This document shows, piece after piece, positions 16,937-26,882 of a stretch of 64,000 nucleotides of DNA; positions within the stretch are counted from its first letter, which is position 1; each line of letters starts with the position of its first letter. The position numbers and the translations under genes were made by a program. The DNA lies in assembly GCF_004403065.1 (NCBI RefSeq), contig NZ_SOHA01000040.1:49297-113296 (forward strand). Direction: 5' to 3'. The stretch comes from Cryobacterium cryoconiti. Lineage in GTDB: Bacteria; Actinomycetota; Actinomycetes; Actinomycetales; Microbacteriaceae. The notes beneath the pieces were generated by a model that worked only from the letters and a program-made list of their open reading frames with translations, was not told where the DNA came from and did no database searches.

Positions 16937-18010
16937 GTGCAGAAAGGCATACTCAGCACCGGACTGGTACTCCTGCTCGTAGTCCTCTTCACCGGGCTGC
17001 TCCTCGTCACCGGCGGCGGCCCCGGCACCGGCGCCTGCGCCGCCATCGCCGCGAACCCGCAGGGCGCCGCCGAACGCACACCGGTCGCCGGATACCAAGG
17101 CGACCAACTCGTCAACGCCGCCCTGATCATGAACGCCGGCGCCACAGCCGGAGTCAACGTGCACGGGCAAACCATCGCCGTCATGACCGCCATGGGCGAA
17201 TCTGCCCTCCGCAACCTCAACTACGGCGACGCTGTCGGCCCCGACTCCCGCGGCCTATTCCAACAACGCGACACCTGGGGCACCCTCGCCGAACGCATGA
17301 ACCCCACCCAAGCCGCCGGGTTCTTCTTCCAACGCCTCGTCACTGTCCCAAATTGGGACACGCTGACACCCACCCAGGCGGCGCACGCCGTGCAGATCAA
17401 CGCCGACCCGAACCACTACACGACCTACTACGCCCAGGCGAAAGAGGTCGTGACCGCTCTCACGACCGGGGACGCAGCGTGCGCGGCCGGCGTTGGCAGT
17501 GACGCCCGGGCGTTGGCGGCGGCCCTGGTGGTCAAGATCGACGCAGGCGCGATCACGGGGTTGTCGCCGGATCACCTGCGCGAGATCCGGTGGATCGCCG
17601 ACGGCGAAACCCGCCCGAACTGCGGCATCGACACCCGCATACTGCAAGTCATCACCATGGCCACGAACATGTTCGACGCGGTCGGGATCTCCGACATCAA
17701 CCGGGCCTGCACCGGCCAGATCCTCGGCTCCGGCCTCTCCTCCCCGCACTCCGCGAACGGTGGCGGTCACGCGGTCGACTTCTACTCCTTCGATCGGATG
17801 CCCACCACCGGCGCCGACGCGAACGCCCTGAAGCTCTTGAAGGCGCTCAGCCCGGTGATGCCGGCCGGGTCCGGAGCCGGCCAGAACCAGTGCCGCGCCG
17901 ACGCCGGCGTGACCCTGGACCTGTCGATGAAGCAATTCCGCGACGACTGCAACCACGTCCACATCGCCGTCGACCCCAACAGCACCGACCCCATGAAACT
18001 CAACAACTAA
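16937..18010 (+). CDS. Secreted lytic transglycosylase-like cell-wall enzyme
   Basis: 357 aa from a GTG at 16937, 4 bp after the ATPase gene. Residues 5-27 form a signal anchor. AVMTAMGESALRNLNYGDAVGPDSRGLFQQR and the later INADPNHYTTYYAQAKEV are features of the transglycosylase-like domain of actinobacterial transfer proteins; the glutamate in MGES is the likely acid. A second C-terminal domain (about residues 190-350) with SSPHSANGGGHAVDFYSF looks like a peptidase-like fold. It would open peptidoglycan locally for the channel. Confidence 0.75.
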   Translation: MQKGILSTGLVLLLVVLFTGLLLVTGGGPGTGACAAIAANPQGAAERTPVAGYQGDQLVNAALIMNAGATAGVNVHGQTIAVMTAMGESALRNLNYGDAVGPDSRGLFQQRDTWGTLAERMNPTQAAGFFFQRLVTVPNWDTLTPTQAAHAVQINADPNHYTTYYAQAKEVVTALTTGDAACAAGVGSDARALAAALVVKIDAGAITGLSPDHLREIRWIADGETRPNCGIDTRILQVITMATNMFDAVGISDINRACTGQILGSGLSSPHSANGGGHAVDFYSFDRMPTTGADANALKLLKALSPVMPAGSGAGQNQCRADAGVTLDLSMKQFRDDCNHVHIAVDPNSTDPMKLNN

Positions 18011-18083
18011 TGCCTCACACACAGGCGCACCGCGCCATCCCGACTAACCGACAGACCGTGTTCGTGGCGGCAAGGAGAACCCT

Positions 18084-19826
18084 GTGATCGACTGGAAAGC
18101 CCGCATCATGACCGGCCTCCTCGCCCTCCTCGCCGCCCTGGCATTGCTTGTGGCCGTGCACGTCGGCGCGATGATCACCCCCACCGGCACGACCTATCCG
18201 TGGAACCCCGCCGCCCTCGCCGGAGACTTCCTCTTCCGTGACGCACCGTGGCCGCCCGCGGCAACCTGGACCAGCGTGGTCGCCCTGGTCCTGGCCGTGG
18301 CCTTATTTGCGTTCATCCTGGCCAAGCAGGCCCAATGGGCGTCGACCAAGCGCAACAACGTGCCGCTTCGGCACATGGCCACGACCCGGCAGTCCGCCGT
18401 GCTGCGGGAGAAACTGCGGGCCAAGGAAGCGGCTCAGCTGCACCCGGCCGCGGTGAACCTGCCGGCGGGTGAGCGGGTCGGCCGCCTCGTCGGACGGGGG
18501 AACCGGTGGGTGTATCAGGGGTGGCGGGACCTCGGCGTATACGTGTTCGGCACCGGCCGCGGGAAAACCTCCGCCCTGGTGATTCGGCACATGCTCGAAG
18601 CCCCCGGCGCCGCCATCATGACCTCCAACAAAGTCGACGGTGTCCGCGAAACCCTCGCCGGCCGTGCCAGCCACGGGCAGGCGTTCATCTTCGACCCCAA
18701 CCGCATCTACCGCCAGGACCCGCAACCCGACTTCGTGTTCAACCCGCTCGACTACATCCAGAGCGCCGCGGACGCCCGGGAGCTGGCCGCGATATTCGAG
18801 GCCTCGACCCGGAAGGCCTCCGACCGGGGCGGGGACTCCCAGTTCGATACCGCCGGGCGGGACATGCTCGCGTACTTCTTCTACGCCGCCTCCCTCGAGC
18901 ACGAACCCCTCTCCCAGGTGTTCGCGTGGATCGCCCGCGCCGAGGGGTACGACGTACAGCAGATCCTCGCCCGCCACGGGAAAACCGGGCCCTCCTCCAC
19001 CATCGAGGGCATCCTGAGCTGGCCGGACAAAACCAAAGGCAGCGTCTACGCCACCGCGCAGCGGATGGCGTCCGCCCTCGCCGAAGACGACCTCCTCGCC
19101 TGGACCGACACGGCCGGGGTCCGCCGGTTCGACCCGGCAGCGTTCATCACCAGCACCGACACCCTCGTGCTCCTATCCAAAGACGGTGAAGGATCCGGCG
19201 GCGCCATCCTCACCGCCCTCATCCGCGCCATCTGCAAAACCGCCGAGACCGCCGCGCAGCGAAACGGCGGCCGGCTGCCGGTCCCGCTGGTGATGGAGCT
19301 CGACGAGTGTGCAAACATCGTCCGCTGGCCCGAACTACCCTCCGTGTATTCGTTCTACGGGTCGATGGGCATCATCCTCAACTCCTACTTCCAATCCCGC
19401 GCCCAAGCAATCGACGCGTTCGGGAAAGACGGCTGGCAAACCCTCTGGGACGCCGCCGCGACCCGCGTCTTTGGCGGTGGTTCCGGCGACGACGACTTCC
19501 TCCGCTCCCTGGCCGCTCTCATTGGCGAACACGACGAAATCACCTACGGCAGCTCCACCGGCAAAGACGGCCACCAATCCACCTCCACCAACACCCGCAA
19601 GGTCAACACCCTCGACATCGCCGCCCTCGGCTCCCTGCCCGAATGGCGCGCCATCATCTTCAGCTCCAAATGCCGCCCCGTCATGGTCAACACCGTCCCC
19701 TGGTTCCGCGACAAAACCCTCACCACCACCATCAACCGCACCCCAACCAGGACACCGAACCCCACGCCGGCACCGGTCCCAATGCCCGACGACACCACTG
19801 CAGCGGAGGTAGCAGCCCATGGCTGA
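18084..19826 (+). CDS. VirD4/TraG-type coupling protein
   Basis: 580 aa from a GTG at 18084 with AAGGAG 8 nt upstream. Two N-terminal membrane segments (about residues 9-30 and 62-82), Walker A GTGRGKTS at 156-163 and Walker B LVMELDECANI near 405 are the signature of the type IV coupling protein, a membrane ATPase that brings the relaxase-DNA complex to the channel. Its partner is the MobF relaxase at 56278-60090. The next gene starts 8 bp before its end. Confidence 0.85.
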   Translation: MIDWKARIMTGLLALLAALALLVAVHVGAMITPTGTTYPWNPAALAGDFLFRDAPWPPAATWTSVVALVLAVALFAFILAKQAQWASTKRNNVPLRHMATTRQSAVLREKLRAKEAAQLHPAAVNLPAGERVGRLVGRGNRWVYQGWRDLGVYVFGTGRGKTSALVIRHMLEAPGAAIMTSNKVDGVRETLAGRASHGQAFIFDPNRIYRQDPQPDFVFNPLDYIQSAADARELAAIFEASTRKASDRGGDSQFDTAGRDMLAYFFYAASLEHEPLSQVFAWIARAEGYDVQQILARHGKTGPSSTIEGILSWPDKTKGSVYATAQRMASALAEDDLLAWTDTAGVRRFDPAAFITSTDTLVLLSKDGEGSGGAILTALIRAICKTAETAAQRNGGRLPVPLVMELDECANIVRWPELPSVYSFYGSMGIILNSYFQSRAQAIDAFGKDGWQTLWDAAATRVFGGGSGDDDFLRSLAALIGEHDEITYGSSTGKDGHQSTSTNTRKVNTLDIAALGSLPEWRAIIFSSKCRPVMVNTVPWFRDKTLTTTINRTPTRTPNPTPAPVPMPDDTTAAEVAAHG

Positions 19827-20226
19827 GCACGACGACTACGACTCAACCGGCCCTGAAGAGGACCCGGTCGACGTCCGCCAAATGTTCCTCAACTGGCTGA
19901 CCGGCCACCTCGCCACCGTCGAAGTCGTCGGCACCAAACCAACACCGTGGTGCACCCAATGGTGGCTACACCCCGAAGTAGTCGCCCGGTTCAAAGCCCT
20001 CTGGCAGGCCAGCATGCAAGCCAACGCCAGCGTCATGGACGGCGACGCCGGCGCCGTGTCGTCCTGGTGGATCAACCACTGGGACCGCCACGCCGCGGTG
20101 ATCTTCGACAAAGGAAATGGACCGTTCCGCGACTGCGATCCTGACCAGGGTCATCTCTACCGCCGCAAGGACACCACCGCCAGGATCGTGCCAGCGTCGA
20201 TGCCGCCTGACGACGTGGAGCTGTAG
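19819..20226 (+). CDS. DUF4913 protein
   Basis: 135 aa. WCTQWWLHPEVVARFKALW, SSWWINHWDRHAAVIFD and GPFRDCDPDQGH are the tryptophan-rich marks of the DUF4913 family, often the last gene of actinobacterial transfer operons after the coupling protein. It overlaps that gene by 8 bp. The function is not known; a soluble accessory role in transfer is inference. Confidence 0.75.
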   Translation: MAEHDDYDSTGPEEDPVDVRQMFLNWLTGHLATVEVVGTKPTPWCTQWWLHPEVVARFKALWQASMQANASVMDGDAGAVSSWWINHWDRHAAVIFDKGNGPFRDCDPDQGHLYRRKDTTARIVPASMPPDDVEL

Positions 20227-20305
20227 AGCAACGGGCCTGATGCACCGCGCAGGGTCTTCTCTTGAGCGTTCGCCTGTCGGAACTTGTAGAAATATATGGC
20301 GCAAC

Positions 20306-20665
20306 GTCCTCGCCGTGATCCCGAAAGGATCCCAGGACATGGTCGCCTCGATCATCCGCACCATCTTCGCGCAGCCCGACCGCGAGCACATCGAGAAGCA
20401 ATTCCGCGAGGTCACTACGATGCTCGCCCGCTCGCACCCGAAGGTCGCCGCGATGCTCGTCGACGCGCAACCCAACCTGCTCGCGTTCGCTGCGTTCCCG
20501 CCTCGGCACTGGCGCCAGATCTGGTCCACCAACCCGCTGAAACGGGTGAACAAGGAGATCAAACGCCGCACCGACGTCGTCGGCGTATTCCTCAAGGCCG
20601 CAGCCCTGCTGCGCCTGGCCGGGTCGGTGTTGATCGATTAACACGACGAGTGAGAGGCCGTGCGT
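20306..20665 (+). pseudogene. IS256-family transposase remnant (C-terminal part)
   Basis: The frame reads RNVLAVIPKGSQDMVASIIR and on to WSTNPLKRVNKEIKRRTDVVGVF, the C-terminal part of an IS256-type (Mutator) transposase. Compared with the fragment at 46132-46650, a Gln codon is now TAA at about 20639 and a Trp codon is TGA a few codons later, then similarity ends. The first half is missing. It marks the left edge of the ion-transport cargo region and lies in the opposite orientation to the fragment at 46.1 kb. Confidence 0.85.
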
Positions 20666-20825
20666 GCCGCTCGATATCTGGGCTGCACGCACGGCCTCCC
20701 ACTCAGCGATCTGCTCGCGCTTCTCCGCGAGGTGCGGCTCGAGTCGGGCCGTTCGGGCCTGATTCTGGGCGGTGTGATTCGTGTTCTGGCGTCCCACCAG
20801 TCGCCTAGTTCCGGTGAACTGCAAG

Positions 20826-21527
20826 TCAGTCACGCATGTTGCGGTCCGGCATGAATCGATACCCCATGCCCGATTCAGTGAGCAGATAGCGGGGCCTGCT
20901 TGGGTCGGGCTCAATTTTCTTGCGGAGCTGCGCGATGTAGAGGCGCAGGTATCCGGTGTCAGTGATGTGTTCAGATCCCCAGATTTCGGTCAGGAGGGTT
21001 TGACGGGACACGAGTCTGCCGACGTTCCTGACAAGGACTTCGAGCACCTGCCATTCCGTCGGCGTCAGGCGCACGAATTCGGTTCCGTCGGTTGTCTCCT
21101 TGGTGATGCTTTTGGCTACGAGGTCGATGGAGATGTCGGCGATTCGTGTAATGGGGGCGGTTTCCTGGTTGGGGACGCGACGCGTGAGGGCGCGGATTCG
21201 GGCGAGGAGCTCGTCGATGGAGAAGGGTTTGGTTACGTAATCGTCCGCGCCAGCGTCAAGCGCCTCGACCTTGTCGACTGCGCCGGTACGCCCGGAGACC
21301 ACGAGGATGGGGGCATGGGTCCACCCCCGAAGGCCTTGGATGACTTGGATGCCATTGAGTTCGGGCATGCCTAGGTCGATCATGTATATGTCGGGGCGAT
21401 GCTCGATGGCCGCGTTGACAGCGTCTGTGCCGTTGGCGGCGGTGATGATCTCATAGCCGCGTGCGCTGAGGGTGATGCGCAGGGCGCGGAGTATTTGGGG
21501 GTCGTCGTCAGCGATGAGGATCTTCAT
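20826..21527 (-). CDS. kdpE: KdpE response regulator
   Basis: 233 aa from the ATG at 21527, with AAGGAG 5 nt upstream. The receiver domain shows IADDDP, the phosphorylated Asp in MIDLGMPELNG and the Lys of VTKPFS; the C-terminal winged helix (residues about 135-230) is of OmpR type. With KdpD it activates the kdp operon when K+ is scarce or turgor falls. Its start overlaps the end of kdpD by 20 bp. An upstream in-frame start at 21707 lies inside kdpD and is rejected. Confidence 0.93.
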   Translation of the reverse strand: MKILIADDDPQILRALRITLSARGYEIITAANGTDAVNAAIEHRPDIYMIDLGMPELNGIQVIQGLRGWTHAPILVVSGRTGAVDKVEALDAGADDYVTKPFSIDELLARIRALTRRVPNQETAPITRIADISIDLVAKSITKETTDGTEFVRLTPTEWQVLEVLVRNVGRLVSRQTLLTEIWGSEHITDTGYLRLYIAQLRKKIEPDPSRPRYLLTESGMGYRFMPDRNMRD

Positions 21528-24075
21528 GTGACTCCTTGCCTTGAGGTGCAATGTGGTCCGGTTGGGAGTAGATGGGCTTCTCGTCTGATGATGGGACTTT
21601 CTGGCTAACTGCGGGGAGGGCGATGACCATTGTGAGGCCGCCAGCAGGGGTAGTCTCGGCTTCGAGAGTGCCGCCCATGCCCTCGGTGAATCCTTTGGAT
21701 AGGGCAAGACCGAGCCCGAGGCCGGTGAGGTTATCGGTGTCGCCCAGCCGCTGAAATGGAACGAAGATTTCCTCTCGGCGTTCGGCGGCTATGCCTGGAC
21801 CGTGGTCGATGACTCGGATCTCGACGGTGCCACCGAAACTGCTAGTGGAGATGCGGACCCGCGTGCCGGGCGGGGTAAAACGGGCGGCATTGGCAAGGAG
21901 ATTTACGACCACCCTCTGAAGTAGGCCCTGATCTGCCAGGAGGTACGGAAGATCTGGATCGAGGTCGAGTTCAATTTCCCCTGGACCAAGATGCAGTTCA
22001 TCCAACGACGAGAGGATCACATCCTCCGCGTCGACTGCATCGAGCAACACGCCGAGAACGCCGGCTTGAACCCTGCTGACGTCAAGAAGATTAGTCACGA
22101 GTGATGCAAGCGCTTGAAGGCTCTCATCAGCGGTGGCGATGAGCTCGTCTCGATCGCTGTCCGACCAGACGATGTCGGTTGAGCGAAGTCCGCTAATGGC
22201 AGCAGTAGCAGCTGCGAGAGGGCGGCGGAGGTCGTGGCTCACTGCGGTGAGGAGCGCACTTCGCACGCGGTCTGCCTTAGCTAGTGGCCCGACTTCGTTT
22301 GCTGTGGCGGTGAGGTCGGAGTGTTCCATTGCGGCATCGATCTGCGCGGCGATCACGGCGAGCAGTCGTCGTTCTGATGCCTGTAGAGCTCCGCCGTGGA
22401 GTTCAAGGATCGCGCGTGTCCCGACGGGCACCGTCGTGAGCTTCTGGTCGGTGGTGGGTTCACCGTCCCGCACAATGATTTGCCCGTCCGCTGTCAGGCG
22501 CACCCCGGTGAGATTGAAGGCTTCGCGAGTTTGACTGGCCAGCGCTTGTAGAGCGCTCTGACCCCGGAGGACACTTCCGGAGATGGTGGCGAGAAGTTCG
22601 GACTCCGCCGCTGAGCGTTTGGCTGCGCGGCTACGTCGCGCCGCTTGATCCACGACGTAGCTGACCAGGACAGCATTGAGAACGTATAGGAAAAGCGCCA
22701 AGAGATGTAACGGTTCATCAACGGTAATCGTATTTACAGGTTCGACGAAGAAGAAGTCGAGGGTGAGGCCCGACAGGAACGCAGCGAAAAGTGCGGGCCA
22801 GATACCGCCGACCAGGGCGACGAGGACAACGAGGAGCTGGTAGGTGAGAACATCGCTGGTGATTGACTCCGGGCTTCGGAACGACACGAGCAGCCAGGTG
22901 ACGAGTGGACCGCCGACTAGGGCGATGAGGAACCCGATAGTGCGGCGTTTCATCGTGACGCCTCCTGCGAGTCGGGGGAGCGTGAAGTGTCCTCCGGCCG
23001 CAGCGTGAGTGACGATGTGGACGTCGATGTTACCGGACTCGCGGATCACCGTCGATCCGATTCCCGGCCCAGTAAGAGCCGCCATGAGCCGGCTCCTGCG
23101 GCTGACCCCGATCACCAGCTGGGTGGCATTCGCTCCCTTGGCGAATTCGACGAGAGCAAGGGGGATATCGTCGCCAATGACCTGGTGGTAGGTGCCTCCG
23201 AGGGTCTCGACTAGGGTTCGCTGCTGGGCGAGCGCTCCTGGGTGAGCGGAGCGCAGGCCATCCTGGCTGATGATATGTAACGCGAGGAGTTCTCCCCCTG
23301 CAGAGCGGGCAGCGATGCGGGCGCCTCGCCGAATCAGGGTTTCTCCTTCTGGACCGCCGGTGAGAGCGATGACGACCCGCTCCCTGGCCTCCCATTTACT
23401 GTCGATTCCATGTTCAGCACGATAGCTTTTCAGGGCGGTGTCTACCTCGTCTGCCAACCAAAGTAGGGCGAGCTCACGCAGGGCGGTGAGGTTGCCCAGG
23501 CGGAAGTAATTTGACAGTGCGGCGTCAATGCGTTCCGCCGGGTATACCCGCCCATCGGCGAGGCGCCCACGAAGGGCTTGAGGTGCGAGATCGACGACTT
23601 CGATTTGGTCTGCTGCGCGGAGTACTTTGTCGGGGATAGTTTCGCGCTGCGGTACTCCGGTAATTTGCTGCACGACATCATTGAGGGATTCAATGTGTTG
23701 AATATTGACGGTAGACATCACGTCGATCCCCGCAGCCAACAGGCTCTCCACGTCTTGCCAGCGTTTCTCGTGTGGAGAGCCTGGCGCGTTGGTATGCGCC
23801 AACTCATCCACTAAGGCGATGTCGGGCTTCCGCGCGATCACCGCAGCAAGGTCCATCTCCGTCAATTCGACACCCCGGTATATGACGGTGCTGCGGGGAA
23901 CAATCTCAAGGCCCTCAGCCATGGCGGCCGTGGCGGCGCGGCCGTGGGTTTCCACGACCGCGACCACCACGTCTGTACCTTCACCGAGGAGCCGTTTGCC
24001 TTCCTCGAGCATGGTGTACGTTTTTCCGACGCCGGGGGCGGCACCGAGCAGCACTCGTAACTGCCCTCGTCTCAT
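21508..24075 (-). CDS. kdpD: KdpD sensor histidine kinase
   Basis: 855 aa. N-terminal KdpD domain with Walker A GAAPGVGKT, DELAHTNAPGS and a UspA-like domain; four membrane segments around residues 375-480; a GAF-like region; H-box SHDLRRP with the phospho-accepting His; ATP-binding G box DHGPGIAAERREEIF and GLGLGLAL. All kinase motifs are intact. It senses K+ limitation and phosphorylates KdpE. The start is 3 bp from the kdpC stop, so it belongs to the same operon. Confidence 0.93.
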   Translation of the reverse strand: MRRGQLRVLLGAAPGVGKTYTMLEEGKRLLGEGTDVVVAVVETHGRAATAAMAEGLEIVPRSTVIYRGVELTEMDLAAVIARKPDIALVDELAHTNAPGSPHEKRWQDVESLLAAGIDVMSTVNIQHIESLNDVVQQITGVPQRETIPDKVLRAADQIEVVDLAPQALRGRLADGRVYPAERIDAALSNYFRLGNLTALRELALLWLADEVDTALKSYRAEHGIDSKWEARERVVIALTGGPEGETLIRRGARIAARSAGGELLALHIISQDGLRSAHPGALAQQRTLVETLGGTYHQVIGDDIPLALVEFAKGANATQLVIGVSRRSRLMAALTGPGIGSTVIRESGNIDVHIVTHAAAGGHFTLPRLAGGVTMKRRTIGFLIALVGGPLVTWLLVSFRSPESITSDVLTYQLLVVLVALVGGIWPALFAAFLSGLTLDFFFVEPVNTITVDEPLHLLALFLYVLNAVLVSYVVDQAARRSRAAKRSAAESELLATISGSVLRGQSALQALASQTREAFNLTGVRLTADGQIIVRDGEPTTDQKLTTVPVGTRAILELHGGALQASERRLLAVIAAQIDAAMEHSDLTATANEVGPLAKADRVRSALLTAVSHDLRRPLAAATAAISGLRSTDIVWSDSDRDELIATADESLQALASLVTNLLDVSRVQAGVLGVLLDAVDAEDVILSSLDELHLGPGEIELDLDPDLPYLLADQGLLQRVVVNLLANAARFTPPGTRVRISTSSFGGTVEIRVIDHGPGIAAERREEIFVPFQRLGDTDNLTGLGLGLALSKGFTEGMGGTLEAETTPAGGLTMVIALPAVSQKVPSSDEKPIYSQPDHIAPQGKESHEDPHR

Positions 24076-24078
24076 GGC

Positions 24079-24687
24079 TTACGCCTTGAGGGCTGTGAGA
24101 GCGATGTTCAGCTGCAGCACATTCACGGTCGGCTCGCCGAGGTAGCCGAGTTCCCGGGCTTGGATGTGGCTCTCAACTAGAGCCCGCACGTCTTCCACGG
24201 ACAGGGTTCTTTCCGCGGCGATGCGATTTACCTGCAGTAGCGCGTATTCCGGGCTGATGTGCGGGTCCAAGCCTGACGCCGACGCCGTGAGGGCGTCCGC
24301 AGGGATATCATCCGGGTACACGCTGTTGAACTCGGCAATCTGCGCCTTCCGCTCCTCGATCGCCGCAATCAAGTCGGTGTTCTCGGGTCCGTAGTTGGAT
24401 CCGCTGGAGGCTCCTCCGTCGTAGCCTTCTCCGGCGGCCGAGGGCCGCGGCTGGAACCACTCGGGCAGCGGGTTGCCGTCAGCGTCGGAGAATGACTGCC
24501 CGATGAGGGCGGACCCGACGGTGCCGCCGTCCACGGTTTCGATGGTTCCGTTCGCTTGGGCGGGCAGGGCGAGCTGACCGGTCCCGGTGATGATGAGCGG
24601 GTATGCCACACCGAGGACGACGGTGAGGACGAGCATGGCGCGGAGGGCGACCCAGTAGTGCGGTATGCCCGAGCGGGATGAGCTCAT
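24079..24687 (-). CDS. kdpC: KdpC subunit of the K+-transporting ATPase
   Basis: 202 aa. One N-terminal membrane segment (about residues 14-36), then a soluble part with GSALIGQSF, the WFQPRPSA signature and SNYGPENTDL, and near the end VNRIAAERTL. These are the marks of KdpC, which stabilises the KdpFABC complex at the membrane. Length is normal. It lies between kdpB and kdpD. Confidence 0.93.
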   Translation of the reverse strand: MSSSRSGIPHYWVALRAMLVLTVVLGVAYPLIITGTGQLALPAQANGTIETVDGGTVGSALIGQSFSDADGNPLPEWFQPRPSAAGEGYDGGASSGSNYGPENTDLIAAIEERKAQIAEFNSVYPDDIPADALTASASGLDPHISPEYALLQVNRIAAERTLSVEDVRALVESHIQARELGYLGEPTVNVLQLNIALTALKA

Positions 24688-24720
24688 GATGAAGTCTTCT
24701 TTCTAAAGTCGAGCATAGGG

Positions 24721-26880
24721 TTAGAAGCCAGGGATCAGGCCGACGACGAGGTCAATCAGCTTGATTCCGATGAAGGGTGCAACCACGCCGCCGACGCCAT
24801 AGACCAGCAGGTTGCGGCTCAGGATTCTGGAGGCGCTCAGCGGGCGGTACTTCACCCCGCGCAGGGCCAATGGGATCAGGAAGACGATGACGACGGCGTT
24901 GAAGATGATTGCCGACAGCACGGCTGACGACGGGGAATTCAACCCCATAATGTTCAGCACGGCCAGACCGGGGAACACTCCCATGAACATGGCGGGGATA
25001 ATCGCGAAGTACTTGGCAATATCGTTCGCGATCGAGAATGTGGTGAGCGCCCCTCGGGTGATCAGCAGCTGCTTGCCGATGCGGACGATGTCGATCAGCT
25101 TGCTCGGGTCGGAGTCTAGGTCAACCATGTTGCCGGCCTCCTTCGCGGCCGAAGTTCCAGTGTTCATCGCCACACCGACATCCGCTTGAGCGAGCGCGGG
25201 GGCGTCGTTGGTGCCGTCACCGGTCATCGCGACCAGGTTGCCGCCTTGCTGTTCCCGGCGAATGAGTGCGAGCTTGTCCTCCGGGGTGGCTTCGGCGAGG
25301 TAATCATCGACGCCGGCTTCGGCAGCGATGGCCTTGGCCGTTAGCGGGTTGTCACCTGTGATCATGACGGTGCGGATACCCATTGCCCGCATTTCGGCGA
25401 AACGCTCCTTGAGGCCCTCCTTGACAATGTCCTTGAGGTGCACGACGCCGAGGATGCGACCCTCACCGGTCGCGCTTTTCACGGCGACCACGAGCGGGGT
25501 ACCACCGCTTTTCGCGATGCGCTCTACATGTTCGTCGAGATCGTCGAGCACGGAGCTTGCCACCCGCCCGTTCTCCTCGATCCAGGCGATGACAGCAGAG
25601 CCGGCGCCCTTTCTAATTTGGATTCCGTCGGGCTGGTCCAGTCCGCTCATGCGAGTCTGAGCCGTGAAGGGGATTATGTCTCCGACCGCGAACTCGCCTA
25701 CGTGGATTCCTTTCACGACGGCGAGGTCGACAACGGATTTTCCTTCGGGCGTGGGGTCGGCCAGTGAAGACAGTGCAGCCGTCCGGATGAGTTCGTCCGC
25801 GCTGACACCATCGACGCACACGAACTCGGAGGCGCGGCGATTGCCGTAAGTGATGGTGCCCGTCTTGTCCAGCAGCAGCGTCGTGACGTCTCCGGCAGCC
25901 TCGACTGCCCGCCCGGACATGGCCAAGACGTTGTGTTGTACGAGCCGGTCCATCCCAGCAATACCGATCGCGGAGAGCAACGCACCGATGGTGGTCGGGA
26001 TGAGGCAGACCAACAGGGCAACCAGGACCGGCAGACTGACCGTCGCGGCGGAGTAGGAAGCAATGGGGTTCAGAGTCAGGGTGACGATGACAAAGATAAT
26101 TGTGAGGCTAGCCAAGAGGATATTCAGCGCGATCTCGTTGGGTGTTTTCTGCCTCGAGGCGCCCTCGACGAGGCCGATCATCCGATCGACGAAGGTTTCG
26201 CCGGGCTTGCTGGTGATCTTCACGACGATGCGGTCAGAAAGTACCCGGGTGCCGCCGGTGACGGCGCTGCGGTCGCCCCCGGATTCTCGCACGACGGGAG
26301 CCGATTCGCCGGTGATAGCGGACTCATCGACTGACGCGATTCCCCAGATGATGTCGCCATCGCCGGGGATTAGGTCTCCGGCGGTGACGACTACGACGTC
26401 ACCTAGTTGCAGCTCCGCTGAGGAGGATTCCTGCACTGACGTGGTGGTAGCCGCGGGATCACCAGTGAAGCTGTACCCCGTGACTTTGTGCGCCATGGTG
26501 CTGGTACGGGTCTTGCGCAGACTCTCTGCCTGCGCTTTGCCGCGGCCCTCAGCGACCGACTCGGCGAGGTTGGCGAAGAGCACTGTCAGCCACAGCCAGA
26601 CGGCGATGCCCCAGGTGAAGGATCCTGGCACTGTGGAACCGCCCGATGATGCCGGGCCGCCCAGGAACGGTTCGGCGACGGCGAGAACAGTGGTGAATGC
26701 CGCACCGACTTCGACGATGAACATGACGGGGTTGCGCCACATCTGCCGCGGGTTGAGCTTCCTGACGGCTCCGGGTATGGCGGAGATCAGCTGCTCGGCA
26801 CTGAACGTGCTCTGCTGAGTTCGTGGGGTGCGAGTGGTGTCGGGTTTATGCGGCGCCATCGTGGATGTTGTTGTGGACAT
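24721..26880 (-). CDS. kdpB: KdpB catalytic subunit, P-type ATPase
   Basis: 719 aa. TGES at 190-193, the phosphorylated Asp in DKTGT (D338), and [18 protein letters not shown] give a complete P-type ATPase, with the [13 protein letters not shown] membrane segment typical of KdpB. The N-terminus is about 30 residues longer than in E. coli, with a Thr/Pro-rich extension. It hydrolyses ATP to drive K+ uptake through KdpA. 2 bp separate it from kdpA. Confidence 0.95.
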   Translation of the reverse strand: MSTTTSTMAPHKPDTTRTPRTQQSTFSAEQLISAIPGAVRKLNPRQMWRNPVMFIVEVGAAFTTVLAVAEPFLGGPASSGGSTVPGSFTWGIAVWLWLTVLFANLAESVAEGRGKAQAESLRKTRTSTMAHKVTGYSFTGDPAATTTSVQESSSAELQLGDVVVVTAGDLIPGDGDIIWGIASVDESAITGESAPVVRESGGDRSAVTGGTRVLSDRIVVKITSKPGETFVDRMIGLVEGASRQKTPNEIALNILLASLTIIFVIVTLTLNPIASYSAATVSLPVLVALLVCLIPTTIGALLSAIGIAGMDRLVQHNVLAMSGRAVEAAGDVTTLLLDKTGTITYGNRRASEFVCVDGVSADELIRTAALSSLADPTPEGKSVVDLAVVKGIHVGEFAVGDIIPFTAQTRMSGLDQPDGIQIRKGAGSAVIAWIEENGRVASSVLDDLDEHVERIAKSGGTPLVVAVKSATGEGRILGVVHLKDIVKEGLKERFAEMRAMGIRTVMITGDNPLTAKAIAAEAGVDDYLAEATPEDKLALIRREQQGGNLVAMTGDGTNDAPALAQADVGVAMNTGTSAAKEAGNMVDLDSDPSKLIDIVRIGKQLLITRGALTTFSIANDIAKYFAIIPAMFMGVFPGLAVLNIMGLNSPSSAVLSAIIFNAVVIVFLIPLALRGVKYRPLSASRILSRNLLVYGVGGVVAPFIGIKLIDLVVGLIPGF

Positions 26881-26882
26881 GA

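Noticed and set aside
15844..17220. 458-codon minus-strand frame across the VirB4-like gene
   Set aside because: Shadow frame; no ribosome binding site, and it spans the boundary of two real plus-strand genes.
2866..20226. Reading the whole window as an integrated chromosomal ICE with an integrase
   Set aside because: No tyrosine or serine integrase, tRNA attachment site or excisionase was seen in this window; a plasmid is the simpler reading, though sequence outside could change it.
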